Of a stretch of 64,000 bases of DNA, positions 33,514-41,931 are shown piece by piece. Position 1 is the stretch's first letter. Each line of letters starts with the position of its first letter. The position numbers were made by a program, and so were the translations under genes. Source of the DNA: Micromonospora coxensis (GTDB lineage Bacteria; Actinomycetota; Actinomycetes; Mycobacteriales; Micromonosporaceae); contig NZ_LT607753.1 of the NCBI RefSeq assembly GCF_900090295.1, forward strand, positions 992,001 to 1,056,000, in the 5' to 3' direction. The notes beneath the pieces are model-generated. The model was not told the origin of the DNA, did no database searches, and was given only the letters and a program-made list of their open reading frames with translations.

Positions 33514-35163
33514 TCAGCGGAGGGCGCGGTGGCGTAGGGCGCGCAGGCGGTGCAGGACCTCGGTGCCGCCCCGGCCGAAGTGGTCGTGCAGGGCGCGGTA
33601 CTCGGCGTACAGGTCGTCGTAGGCGGCGGCGCGGGCCGGGTCCGGGTGGTAAATCTGGCGGTGCGGGGCGCCCATCGCCGCCGACGCCGCCTCCACGTCC
33701 GGGTACGCCCCGGCTGCCGTCGCCGCGTGGATCGCCGCGCCGAGCGCCGCCGGGTGCGCCGCGTCCAGCACGTGCAGCGGCCGGCGCAGCACGTCGGCGT
33801 AGACGCGCAGCAGCAGCCGGTTGGCGGTGAGGCCACCCGCCGCGGTCAGCTCGTCCACCGCCACCCCGGCGGCGGTGAACGCCTCGACCACGGTACGGGC
33901 CCCGAACGCGGTGGCCTCCAGCAGCGCCCGCCAGATCTCCTCCGGCCGGGTGGCCAGGGTCAGCCCGACCAGCACGCCGCTGAGCTCGTGGTCCATCAGC
34001 ACCGACCGGTTGCCGCTGTGCCAGTCCAGCGCGAGCAGCCCGTGCCCACCGACCGGCTGGTCGGCGGCGAGGGAGTCGAGCAGCTCGTACACGCTGACGC
34101 CCCGGTCGGCCGCGAGCGAGGCGTACCCGGCGGGCAGCGCCCGGTCGACGTACCAGGCGAAGATGTCGCCGACCCCGCTCTGGCCGGCCTCGTAGCCCCA
34201 CCGGCCGGCGGTCACCCCGCCGTCGACGACGCCGCAGAGGCCGGGCACCTCGTGGCAGCTGTCCGCGTTCATGATCAGGCAGGTGGAGGTGCCCAGCACG
34301 GCGAGCATCCGCCCCGGGGCCACCGACCGGGCCGCCGCCGCGGTGACGTGCGCGTCGATCGCGCCGACCGCCACCGGCGTGCCCTCCGGCAGCCCGGTCC
34401 AGCCGGCCGCCTCGGCGGTGAGCGTCCCGGCGCGGGCGCCGGCGGGCGCGAGCGGACCGTCCACCTTCGGCAGCAGCCCGGGCAGGTCGGGGTGCACGGC
34501 GGCGAGGAAGTCGGCGGACGGGTGGCGGCCGTCCTGCACGAGGCCCTTGAAGCCGGCGGCGGAGACGTTGCGGGTCCGGCGCCCGCAGAGCCGCCAGACC
34601 AGCCAGTCCGCCGTCTCGATCCAGCAGTCGGCGGCGTGGAAGACCTCCGGGTCGGCCTGGAGCAGTTCGAGCGCCTTGGCCAGCTGCCACTCGGCCGAGA
34701 CCCGGCCGCCGTAGCGGGCCAGCCAGGGCTCGCCGCGTTCCCGGGCGACCGTGTTGATCCGGTCGGCCTGGCGTTGCGCGGCGTGGTGCTTCCACAGCTT
34801 GGGCCAGGCGTGCGGGCGGTCGCGCAGGCCGGGCAGCGCGCAGAGCGGGGTGCCGTCGGCGCGGGTGGGCAGCACGGTGCAGGAGGTGGCGTCGACGCCG
34901 ATGCCGATCACGTCGCGCGGGTCGACCCCGGCGTCGGCCAGCGCGGCGGGCACCGCGACGCGCAGCACGTCGAGGTGGTCGGCCGGGTCCTGCAACGCCC
35001 AGTCCGGGGGCAGCGGGACGCCGCCGGGCAGCCGGTCGGTGAGCACCCCGTGCCGGTACGCGTGCACGGCGCTGCCGAGTTCCGCGCCGTCGTCGACGGC
35101 GACGACCACCGCGCGGCCGGAGAGCGTGCCGAAGTCCACGCCGATGGTGTACCGCCGTGTCAC
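33514..35163 (-). CDS. araB: Ribulokinase
   Basis: AraB phosphorylates L-ribulose to L-ribulose-5-phosphate in arabinose use. The 549-residue FGGY kinase begins YTIGVDFGTLSGRAVVV (phosphate-1 motif), contains AIDAHVTAAAARSVAPGRML (about residues 280-299) and LGTSTCLIMN (about 302-311), and ends with the ADP-binding TAAGGLTANRLLLRVYAD (about 455-472). Length fits ribulokinase (about 545-570), longer than xylulose or glycerol kinases. GGGAGG lies 7 nt before the GTG, with a TAGCGT -10 at 35212-35217. araA and araD are not adjacent, which is unusual for this pathway. Confidence 0.9.
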   Translation of the reverse strand: MTRRYTIGVDFGTLSGRAVVVAVDDGAELGSAVHAYRHGVLTDRLPGGVPLPPDWALQDPADHLDVLRVAVPAALADAGVDPRDVIGIGVDATSCTVLPTRADGTPLCALPGLRDRPHAWPKLWKHHAAQRQADRINTVARERGEPWLARYGGRVSAEWQLAKALELLQADPEVFHAADCWIETADWLVWRLCGRRTRNVSAAGFKGLVQDGRHPSADFLAAVHPDLPGLLPKVDGPLAPAGARAGTLTAEAAGWTGLPEGTPVAVGAIDAHVTAAAARSVAPGRMLAVLGTSTCLIMNADSCHEVPGLCGVVDGGVTAGRWGYEAGQSGVGDIFAWYVDRALPAGYASLAADRGVSVYELLDSLAADQPVGGHGLLALDWHSGNRSVLMDHELSGVLVGLTLATRPEEIWRALLEATAFGARTVVEAFTAAGVAVDELTAAGGLTANRLLLRVYADVLRRPLHVLDAAHPAALGAAIHAATAAGAYPDVEAASAAMGAPHRQIYHPDPARAAAYDDLYAEYRALHDHFGRGGTEVLHRLRALRHRALR

Positions 35164-35211
35164 CGCCGACCCTCCCGTCCCCGCCTCCGGCGCTCGCGGG
35201 GCGGCCGGGCC

Positions 35212-35217
35212 ACGCTA
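35212..35217 (-). promoter_or_regulatory. -10 element of araB
   Basis: Minus-strand TAGCGT about 49 nt before the GTG start at 35163. Confidence 0.45.
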
Positions 35218-35231
35218 GCAATCCGGGACGG

Positions 35232-35483
35232 TCAGCCGATCTGCCGCTTGAGGTGGTACCGGTGCACCTCGGTGCTGCCCTGCACGTTGTTCACGTCCTC
35301 GGCGGCGGAGACCAGCTCCCAGCCCTCGCGGCCGGCCCGGTTGAGGTGCGCGATGGCGGTGTCGCCGTACGCCGTGATGTCGGTGCGCGACCCGTCCGGG
35401 CCGTACCAGACGAACGAGACGTGGAAATTGCGTCCCTGTCCCTGGTAGCGGCGGACCAGCAGGGCGTACTCCCAAGCGACCAT
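35232..35483 (-). CDS. Small DUF4177-like protein
   Basis: 83 residues beginning MVAWEYALLVRRYQ and ending EVHRYHLKRQIG, with HLNRAGREGWELVSA in the middle. The W-E-Y ... L-N-x-x-G-x-E-G-W-E-L-V ... Y-x-L-K-R layout is that of DUF4177, a small beta-alpha-beta domain of unknown role. The start is the ATG at 35483 because minus-strand CATAAT lies 7 nt upstream (35491-35496), giving a leaderless mRNA. An in-frame ATG at 35492 would fall inside that box. Confidence 0.75.
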   Translation of the reverse strand: MVAWEYALLVRRYQGQGRNFHVSFVWYGPDGSRTDITAYGDTAIAHLNRAGREGWELVSAAEDVNNVQGSTEVHRYHLKRQIG

Positions 35484-35490
35484 GCGGCCC

Positions 35491-35496
35491 ATTATG
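35491..35496 (-). promoter_or_regulatory. -10 element of the leaderless DUF4177-like transcript
   Basis: CATAAT ends 7 nt before the ATG at 35483. Confidence 0.55.
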
Positions 35497-35553
35497 ACCG
35501 TCCGATGGGGACGCGAGTAGCACGGGGGGTGGCGGATCGACGACGGTGTGCCA

Positions 35554-36873
35554 TCAGCGCGCGGGGGCCGGGGCGCGGTCCAGTTCGTCGGCGACGAGGG
35601 CGGCGAGCCGGTCCAGGCCGAGGTCGATCTGTTCCGGGGTGACCGCGCTGACCGACAGGCGCAGCGCGTCGACGGGCGTGCGGTCGTCGTAGAAGTGCGC
35701 CATCGGCGTCCAGAGCACCCCGTACTCCTCGGCGGAGCGGCGCAGCAGCGCGTCGTCGACCCGGAACGGCACGGTGACCACCACGAAGAAGCCGCCGGCC
35801 GGGGCGGTCCAGGTCACCGGCGAGGGCGGCGGGAAGCGCCGCGCCAGGCCGGCGAGCAGGTGCCGCATGTTGCGCGCGTACGCCGCCCGCTCGCGGACGT
35901 TCGCGGTCACCAGCGAGCAGTCGTGCTCCAGCAGCGCGCCGCCGATCACCGCCTGGGCCAGCGCGGAGGTGTTCACCGTGACCATGCTCTTGATCTTGGC
36001 GAGCTGGTCGGCGAGCAGGCCGACACCGCCGTCGGCGCCGGCCACCCGCTGGTCGGCCACCACGTAGCCGACCCGGGCGCCGGGGAGCACGGTCTTGGCG
36101 AAGGAGCCGAGGTAGACCACCCGGCGTCGGGTGTCCAGCGCCTTCAACGTCGGCAGCCGGCCCTGGTCGCCGGCCGGGAAGAGGCCGTACGGGTTGTCCT
36201 CGATCAGCAGCAGCTCCTCCTCGGCGGCCAGGTCGAGCAGCCGCCGCCGGTCGGCCAGGCCGATGCTGGCGCCGGAGGGGTTGGCGAAGTCCGGCATCAC
36301 GTAGCAGGCCCGGGGCCGCAACCCGTCGTCCCTGGCCCGGCGGGCCTGCTCGCGCAGGTCGGCCAGGTCGACCCCGGCCGGTCCGCCGGCCACCGGGCGC
36401 ACCGGCAGGTCGACCAGGCGGGCCGCGCCGGTCAGCCCGACGTACGTGGGGGCGACGGCGAGCAGCACGTCGCGCGGCCCGGCGCGCAGCGCCCGCAGCA
36501 CCAGGAACATCGCCTCCTGGCAGCCGACGGTGACCACCACCGCCTCCGGGTCGACGTGCACGCCCTCGTCCACGGACAGGTTGCGGGCGACGAGGTGGTG
36601 CACGATGCCCTTGGTGCGCCCGTACTGGAACAGGGTGCGCTGCGCCTGCGCCGGGCTCTGGCCCAGGTCCTCGACGAGGTGCCGGCGGAACCGCTCCAGC
36701 CACCGCCGGGGCGCGTCGTCGTCGAAGAACTCCTCGTACGGCCGGCCGGCGGCGAGCGACACCGCGTCCGGCCAGTGCTGCGCGACCTCGTTGAGGAAGT
36801 TCATCGAGTTCAGGGCGGGGTCGTCGACCGCCGGGTGCAGGTCGGCGACGGCCAGGTCCACCGGTGCGTCCAC
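35554..36873 (-). CDS. hpgT: 4-hydroxyphenylglycine transaminase (HpgT-like)
   Basis: HpgT is the PLP aminotransferase that turns 4-hydroxybenzoylformate into 4-hydroxyphenylglycine in glycopeptide pathways, often using tyrosine as donor. The 439-residue fold-type I protein has LNSMNFLNEVAQHWPDAVSL at the start and QYGRTKGIVHHLVARNLSVD (about residues 84-103), resembling HpgT proteins as I know them. MPDFANPSGASIGL (about 193-206) gives the PLP-ring contacts, and Schiff-base Lys260 is in YLGSFAKTVLPGARVGYV. It lies 3 bp after the Hmo-like gene, last in a four-gene run. MocR-type aminotransferases share the fold but carry a GntR domain, absent here. The link with Hmo and HmaS homologues in the window makes the assignment likely. 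Confidence 0.85.
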   Translation of the reverse strand: MDAPVDLAVADLHPAVDDPALNSMNFLNEVAQHWPDAVSLAAGRPYEEFFDDDAPRRWLERFRRHLVEDLGQSPAQAQRTLFQYGRTKGIVHHLVARNLSVDEGVHVDPEAVVVTVGCQEAMFLVLRALRAGPRDVLLAVAPTYVGLTGAARLVDLPVRPVAGGPAGVDLADLREQARRARDDGLRPRACYVMPDFANPSGASIGLADRRRLLDLAAEEELLLIEDNPYGLFPAGDQGRLPTLKALDTRRRVVYLGSFAKTVLPGARVGYVVADQRVAGADGGVGLLADQLAKIKSMVTVNTSALAQAVIGGALLEHDCSLVTANVRERAAYARNMRHLLAGLARRFPPPSPVTWTAPAGGFFVVVTVPFRVDDALLRRSAEEYGVLWTPMAHFYDDRTPVDALRLSVSAVTPEQIDLGLDRLAALVADELDRAPAPAR

Positions 36874-36876
36874 GGC

Positions 36877-38016
36877 TCAACCTCCGGTCAGGGTACGCAG
36901 CTGCCGGGCCTCGTCCGGGTCGGCGCAGCCGCTGAGGGTCAACGCGTCGCGCAGCTCGGCGGCGAGCAGGGCCAGCGCGGTCGTGGCCCCGGCCCGGCCA
37001 CCGGCGGCGAGGGCCCAGAGCAGGGGCCGGCCGAGGAGCACCCCGGTCGCGCCGAGGGCGAGGGCGCGCAGCACGTCGCCGCCGCCGCGCACGCCGCTGT
37101 CCAGCAGCACCTCGGCCCGGCCGTCGACGGCGGCCACCACCTCGGGCAGCACGGTGGCGGTGGCCGGGGCGCCGTCGAGCTGCCGGCCGCCGTGGTTGGA
37201 GACGACCACCGCGTCCACGCCGGCCCCTACCGCCCGCACCGCGTCGCGCGGGTCGAGGATCCCCTTGACCAGCAGCGGCAGCGGGGTGCGGGCGCGCAGC
37301 CACTCCAGGTCGCTCCAGCGCAGCGCCGGGGCGAAGACCGCGCCGGTGTGCGCGGCGATCGCGGAGACCCCCGGGGTGCCGGCGTGCGCCAGGTCGTCCC
37401 GGCCCCGGGGCAGGTTGGCGGCGGTGACGTGCGGCGGCAGCGCGAAGCCGTTGCGCACGTCGCGCAGCCGCCGGCCCAGCACCGGCACGTCGACGGTCAC
37501 CATCAGCGCGGCGCAGCCGGCGGCGGTGGCGCGGTCGAGCAGGTCGGCGACGAGCCCCCGGTCGCGCAGCCAGTAGAGCTGGAACCAGAGCGGGCCGCCG
37601 GTGGCGGCGGCGACCTCCTCGATCGGGGTGCTGCTCAGCGTGCTGAGCACGTAGGGCACCCCGGCGGCGCCGGCGGCCGCGGCGAGCGCCGGCTCGCCGT
37701 CGGGGTGCAGCAGTCTCTGGTACGCCATCGGCGCGACCGCCACCGGCATGGCCTGCTCGCGCCCGAGCAACCTCGCCCCGGTGCGCGGGCTCTCCACCCC
37801 GGTGAGCACCCGGGGCAGCACGGCGACCCGGTCCAGGGCGGCCCGGTTGGCGGCCAGGGTGGTCTCGGCGCCGCTGCCGCCGTCGACGAAGTCCCAGGTG
37901 TCCGGGGGCAGCACGGCCCGGGCCAGCGCCGCGAAGTCGGCCAGGCAGGCCGGCGGGGCGTCACCGGCGGGCGGGGCGGCGGTGGGCGGCGGCGGGATGT
38001 CGGCCGGGTCAGCCAT
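36877..38016 (-). CDS. hmo: 4-hydroxymandelate oxidase (Hmo-like, FMN alpha-hydroxy-acid oxidase)
   Basis: This flavoenzyme oxidises 4-hydroxymandelate to 4-hydroxybenzoylformate. The 379-residue TIM-barrel protein has WDFVDGGSGAETTLAANRAA (about residues 41-60), WFQLYWLRDRGL (about 144-155), FMN-contact Lys251 in LLVKGILDPRDA, and the catalytic His275/Arg278 in VVSNHGGRQLDG. It resembles Hmo of glycopeptide clusters more than lactate or glycolate oxidases, for example in RDVRNGFALPPHVTAANL. Start at 38016 because the protein core begins there; the first 25 residues are Pro-rich. It overlaps the upstream hydrolase gene by 8 bp, so the two are coupled. Confidence 0.87.
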   Translation of the reverse strand: MADPADIPPPPTAAPPAGDAPPACLADFAALARAVLPPDTWDFVDGGSGAETTLAANRAALDRVAVLPRVLTGVESPRTGARLLGREQAMPVAVAPMAYQRLLHPDGEPALAAAAGAAGVPYVLSTLSSTPIEEVAAATGGPLWFQLYWLRDRGLVADLLDRATAAGCAALMVTVDVPVLGRRLRDVRNGFALPPHVTAANLPRGRDDLAHAGTPGVSAIAAHTGAVFAPALRWSDLEWLRARTPLPLLVKGILDPRDAVRAVGAGVDAVVVSNHGGRQLDGAPATATVLPEVVAAVDGRAEVLLDSGVRGGGDVLRALALGATGVLLGRPLLWALAAGGRAGATTALALLAAELRDALTLSGCADPDEARQLRTLTGG

Positions 38017-39004
38017 CGGCCGGTCCGCCCGCCACGGTGACCCCGGGCCGCCCGGCGTCGGTGTCGGCGGGGTCGGGCAGGGCGAAGCGCTCGCGCAGGA
38101 AGGCCGCCGCCTCGTCCTGCGCCCGCCGGCCGGCGTCGAAGACACCCGGCATGGCGAAGAAGCCGTGGATCATCCCGTCGTAGCGGCTGGTCCGGGTCGG
38201 CACGCCGGCCTCGCGCAGCCGCTGGGCGTAGCGCTCCCCCTCCTCGCGCAGCGGGTCGTACTCGGCGGTGACCACCAGGGCCGGCGGCAGGCCGGAGAGG
38301 TCGTCGGCGAGCAGTGGCGAGGCGAGCGGGTGGGTCTCGTCGGCCGGGTCGGGCAGGTAGTGGCCCCGGTACCAGGCCACGGAGTGCCGGTTGAACAGCA
38401 TCGGGTCCTCGTCGGCGGCCGGCGTCCGCTCGGCCCGCTGGTCGGTGTTCGGGTAGACCAGCAGCTGGCCGGCGAGGCGGGGCCCGTCCGCGCGGGCCAG
38501 CAGGGTCACCGCGGCGGCGAGGTTGCCGCCCGCGCTGTCGCCCCCGACGACCAGCCGCCGCGGGTCCGCCCCGAACTCGGCGGGGTGCGCGGCGATCCAG
38601 GCGGTGGCGGCGTGACAGTCGTGCACGGCAGCCGGGAAGGGGTGCTCGGGGGCGAGCCGGTAGCCCACCGTCACCACCTGGCAGGGCGTGGCGTTGGCCA
38701 GCCGGCGGCAGATCCCGTCGGCGGTGTCGACGCTGCCGAGCGTCCACCCGCCGCCGAAGAAGTAGAGCAGGGTGGGCATCGGGCCGCCGCCGGTCGGCCG
38801 GTGCACGCGCACCGGGATGTCCCCGGCGGGGCCGGGGACGTGCGTGTCGCGTACCTCGTGCACCGGCTCGACGTCGCCGCCGCCGGCGCGGATCGCGGCG
38901 AGGTCGGCGGCGCGGGCCTCGGCGAGGGTCCGGGTGTACAGCGGCGGGGTGCCGGCCGCCGCCCGCGCGGCCCGGTACGCCACCACCTGGGGGTCGAGGG
39001 GCAT
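38009..39004 (-). CDS. HSL-family alpha/beta hydrolase
   Basis: A 331-residue esterase/lipase-like hydrolase. The nucleophile Ser is in VVGGDSAGGNLAAAV (about residues 173-187), the acid in TAEYDPLREEGERYA, and the catalytic His in RYDGMIHGFFAMPG. The oxyanion motif, normally HGGG, reads FFGGGWTLGS, so the leading His is Phe. It sits between the P450 and the Hmo-like gene, 8 bp from the first and overlapping the second. In this cluster it could release or trim an acyl, ester or amide intermediate; the substrate is unknown. Confidence 0.88.
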   Translation of the reverse strand: MPLDPQVVAYRAARAAAGTPPLYTRTLAEARAADLAAIRAGGGDVEPVHEVRDTHVPGPAGDIPVRVHRPTGGGPMPTLLYFFGGGWTLGSVDTADGICRRLANATPCQVVTVGYRLAPEHPFPAAVHDCHAATAWIAAHPAEFGADPRRLVVGGDSAGGNLAAAVTLLARADGPRLAGQLLVYPNTDQRAERTPAADEDPMLFNRHSVAWYRGHYLPDPADETHPLASPLLADDLSGLPPALVVTAEYDPLREEGERYAQRLREAGVPTRTSRYDGMIHGFFAMPGVFDAGRRAQDEAAAFLRERFALPDPADTDAGRPGVTVAGGPADG

Positions 39005-39012
39005 GTCGGCTC

Positions 39013-40230
39013 CTATCCGCCGGTCGAGACGAAGAGCTTGTCGATCCCGCGCAGGAAGAGGCTCCCGCTGTAGGTCGGCGTCCGGGTGACGGCCAGGTCG
39101 GGGAAGCGGGCGAAGAGCCGGGGCAACGCCACCGTCCCCTCCAGCCGGGACACCGCCGCGCCGAGGCAGAAGTGCAGGCCGACGCCGAAGGCGAGCGAGG
39201 GCGGACCGGACCGGCGCGGGTCGAAGCGGTCCGGGTCCGGGAACCGCACCGGGTCGCGGTTGGCCCCGGCGATGATCAGCAGCACGTTGTCCCCCTGCCG
39301 CACAGGCACGCCGCCGAGGTCGGTGTCGCGGGGCGCGGCCCGGGCCAGGAAGTGCACCGGGCTCTGCATCCGCAGCACCTCGTCGACGCAGCCGCGGGCC
39401 AGCGTGTCGTCGCCGGGCAGCGCCGCGACGGTGTCCGGGTGGGCCAGCAGCAGCGGCAGCCCGTTGCTGAACATGTAGACGGTGGTCACGAAGCTCGCGT
39501 TGAACAGCACGATGAGGTTGCTGATCAGCTCGTCCTCGGTCAGGTCGACCTCGCCGGAGTCGAGCGCCTCGACCAGCCCGCTGATCAGGTCCTCGCCGGG
39601 GGCGCGGCGACGGTGGGCGATCAGGTCGCGGTAGAACACCCGCAGCTCCTCGGCGGCCCGGTTGGCCAGGGCGAGGCGTTCGGGGGTCTTGCCGGCCACG
39701 TCCATGTACTCGTCGATCCACTCGACGCGCTGCCGGTACCAGGTCAGGTCCGCCTCGGGCAGGCCGATGAACTCCGCCATCACCAGCGCCGGGACCGGGT
39801 ACGCGAAGTCGGCCACGAAGTCCACCTCGGCGCCGCCGGCGCCGGCCTCGGCGATCCGCTCCAGCATGGTGTCGACCACCCGGACGATCACCGGCTCCAG
39901 CGCGCCGAGCCGACGCGGGGTGAAGGTCTTCGCGAACACCGCCCGCATCCGGGTGTGCTCCGGCGGGTCGGTGAACATCATCGACGACATGAAGGTGCGC
40001 AGGATCTCCTGCTCCTGCCAGCCCGGCGGGGACCCCTTGCGCCACTCGGGGTCGCGCAGCACCGCGTCGACCAGGTCGTACCCGACGGCGACGGCGCCGA
40101 CGGTGCTGTGTTCGGGCCGGGCCGGGATCGCGCTGATCGGCCCGTGCGTGTGCAGGGCCGCGTACCACGGATAGGGGTCCTGCCGGCCCTGCTCGCTGTA
40201 GAGGCCGGACAGGATCTCGTTGACGTCCAC
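39013..40230 (-). CDS. Cytochrome P450
   Basis: A soluble class I P450 of 405 residues, needing external ferredoxin partners not encoded here. The haem loop is LAFGVGLHFCLGAAV with axial Cys355, the ExxR pair is Glu284-Arg287 in DEVLRMQ, and PERF-type residues follow. The I-helix reads VLFNASFVTTVYMFS: Thr249 is kept, but the acidic residue normally before it is Val248. This may alter proton delivery and chemistry. The GTG at 40230 has GGAGGAAG upstream. It heads the P450-hydrolase-Hmo-HpgT unit, so oxidation of the aryl unit or the final product is plausible. Confidence 0.92.
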   Translation of the reverse strand: MDVNEILSGLYSEQGRQDPYPWYAALHTHGPISAIPARPEHSTVGAVAVGYDLVDAVLRDPEWRKGSPPGWQEQEILRTFMSSMMFTDPPEHTRMRAVFAKTFTPRRLGALEPVIVRVVDTMLERIAEAGAGGAEVDFVADFAYPVPALVMAEFIGLPEADLTWYRQRVEWIDEYMDVAGKTPERLALANRAAEELRVFYRDLIAHRRRAPGEDLISGLVEALDSGEVDLTEDELISNLIVLFNASFVTTVYMFSNGLPLLLAHPDTVAALPGDDTLARGCVDEVLRMQSPVHFLARAAPRDTDLGGVPVRQGDNVLLIIAGANRDPVRFPDPDRFDPRRSGPPSLAFGVGLHFCLGAAVSRLEGTVALPRLFARFPDLAVTRTPTYSGSLFLRGIDKLFVSTGG

Positions 40231-40260
40231 GGTGGTGCTTCCTCCCCAGGAATGGACGGT

Positions 40261-40286
40261 GGGGCGGCGGGTCACCCCGCCGCCCC
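40261..40286 (-). terminator. Terminator after the SGNH hydrolase gene
   Basis: A perfect 11-bp stem (40261-40271 with 40276-40286) with a TCAC loop, between the SGNH stop (40292) and the P450 start (40230). Only about 30 bp remain before the P450 start, with no clear promoter. Readthrough probably feeds the P450 unit. Confidence 0.65.
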
Positions 40287-40291
40287 CGGTG

Positions 40292-41602
40292 TCACAGGCC
40301 GAGCAGGCGTAGCGGCACGGCGTCCGCCATCGCCTTGTTGCCGGCGTCGTTCGGGTGGATGTGGTCACCCGAGTCGTACGCCGGCAGCAGCCGGCTCGGC
40401 TGGGCCGGGTCGCGCAGCACGGCGTCGAAGTCGAGCAGGCCGTCGAACTCGGCGGCGCCCTCGCCCCGCAGCCAGGCGTTGACCGCCTGCCGGGTGGCGT
40501 CCTTCTCCGGCGTCCACACGCCCGGGTTGCCGTGCCCCTCGTACGGGGTGAGGGTGGCGGCGAGGCTGCGCAGGCCGCGTGCCTTGACCTGCTGGTTGAC
40601 CTGCCGCAGCGAGGCGATGATGCTCTCGGCGGAGTCGCCGGACATCCAGATGTCGTTGATGCCGAGGTGGGTCACCACGGTCTTCACGCCGGTCTGCGGG
40701 AAGACGTCCTCGTTGAGCCGGGCGAGGGCGTTCGGGCCCAGCTCCGGGTAGCCGGGGAAGCCGCCCGCGCCGGGCTCGGGGCCCTCGTGGTTGAGCCGGT
40801 TGCCGGCCAGGCTCAGGTTGAGCACGCCGGGGGTGCGCACCTCCGGGCGGGCGTCGACCAGCCGGTCGGCGAGCAGGTCCGGCCAGCGCTTGTGGGCGTT
40901 GACGGTGCTGCCGTTGCCGTCGCCGATCGAGTCGCCGAGCACCACGATCGCGCCCGGGCTGTGCCGCCGCTGCACGTCGAGGCCGGACAGGAACATCCAG
41001 CAGCAGTTGGGCCGGATGGTGAAGCCGGCGCCGTCGGCGGCGGTGGTCAGGTCGCTGGCCCCGATGAAGTTGGTGACCTTGGACTGGCCGTGGAAGGTGA
41101 CCGGGCCGGTGAGCACCGGGAAGTGCAGGGTGACGACCAGTTCCTCCTGCTCCTCCACCGGGAAGTCCAGCGGGTCGCTGAGCAGTTCGGCGCCCTTGTT
41201 CATGGTGGCCGAGGTGGACCCGCCGAAGGTCAGCTCGCGCAGCGTGGCCGCGTCGATGTCGGAGCGGTCGTCGGGCGTGCCGGTGTTCGGCCGGGCGACG
41301 GTGGCGTGGCCGACCTTGACGGCCTGCTCGCCGTAGAGGTTGCTCAGCCGTACCCGCAGCCGGTCTCCGCCGACGCTGGTGCGTACGGTCATCCGGATGC
41401 TCTGGTTGTTCAGGCCGGTGTTGGTGAGGCCGACGGTGTTGCCGCGGGTGACGGCGGCGGCCCAGGTGCCCGCCCACTCGGCCCGCGGTTGGCGGGCGCT
41501 CTCGGCGTCCGAGGGGCCGGCACTGGCCACCACCGCCGGGGTGCCCACGACCAGCAGCGCGGCCGTGGAAGCTATGACGTGCCATCGTTTCGGGGTCGAC
41601 AT
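40292..41602 (-). CDS. Secreted SGNH-family hydrolase
   Basis: The 436-residue protein has a Sec signal (about residues 1-28) and a beta-rich N-terminal region (about 40-200) seen in extracellular GDSL esterases. The catalytic domain has nucleophile Ser in VVLGDSIGDGNGS (about 219-231), the oxyanion Gly/Asn in SLAGNRLNHEG and THLGINDIW, and Asp-His in DHIHPNDAG near the end. It may act on polysaccharide esters or lipids. It stands at the edge of the biosynthetic region, and a terminator separates it from the P450 gene, so it may not belong to the pathway. Confidence 0.9.
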   Translation of the reverse strand: MSTPKRWHVIASTAALLVVGTPAVVASAGPSDAESARQPRAEWAGTWAAAVTRGNTVGLTNTGLNNQSIRMTVRTSVGGDRLRVRLSNLYGEQAVKVGHATVARPNTGTPDDRSDIDAATLRELTFGGSTSATMNKGAELLSDPLDFPVEEQEELVVTLHFPVLTGPVTFHGQSKVTNFIGASDLTTAADGAGFTIRPNCCWMFLSGLDVQRRHSPGAIVVLGDSIGDGNGSTVNAHKRWPDLLADRLVDARPEVRTPGVLNLSLAGNRLNHEGPEPGAGGFPGYPELGPNALARLNEDVFPQTGVKTVVTHLGINDIWMSGDSAESIIASLRQVNQQVKARGLRSLAATLTPYEGHGNPGVWTPEKDATRQAVNAWLRGEGAAEFDGLLDFDAVLRDPAQPSRLLPAYDSGDHIHPNDAGNKAMADAVPLRLLGL

Positions 41603-41667
41603 TGAACCTCCATCTGTGGCAGCCCAGGGCCGGCTCCATGATCACCACGGCCCGGGCGATGGACGGA

Positions 41668-41697
41668 AACCTAGCCGCCGGCTCTGACGGGCGTCAA
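41668..41697 (-). promoter_or_regulatory. Promoter of the SGNH hydrolase gene
   Basis: Minus-strand TTGACG (41692-41697), an 18-bp spacer and TAGGTT (41668-41673) form a good vegetative promoter with a leader of about 60 nt. Confidence 0.65.
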
Positions 41698-41721
41698 TCG
41701 ACCCGATCGACATGATCAAAT

Positions 41722-41736
41722 GTCCACTGTGTGGAC
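41722..41736. promoter_or_regulatory. Candidate operator GTCCA-N5-TGGAC
   Basis: A perfect 5-bp inverted pair in an AT-richer patch, just upstream of the minus promoter and 43 bp before the + strand TAGGCT (41779-41784). The position suits a repressor or activator acting on both divergent units. No cluster-situated regulator gene is present in the window. Confidence 0.35.
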
Positions 41737-41931
41737 TCGACCGCCGTTCGGCTCTGTCCGCCGACCCCGCCGCGTGCCTAGGCTCGACGTCGGCGGCGGT
41801 GCGGTCGCCATCTCGCGCACCCCGTCGCGTACCGGGCGCTGACCTGCCCGTACGCCTCTCTCGGCCGGTCGCCGCGCGCGTCGCACACCGCCGCCGGCGG
41901 CGACCGCCACGCATCGACTGGGGGCTGTGCG

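Larger units (their letters stand above)
41603..41931. other. Divergent control region between SGNH and AMP-ligase genes
   Basis: 329 bp with no gene. It contains the minus promoter (41668-41697), the operator candidate (41722-41736) and a + strand TAGGCT -10 box (41779-41784), which would give the AMP-ligase/MFS mRNA a leader of about 140 nt. Confidence 0.6.

Noticed and set aside
31706..35221. 1171-codon minus-strand open frame
   Set aside because: It spans glyA antisense, both palindromes and araB in another frame. Composition is typical of a shadow.
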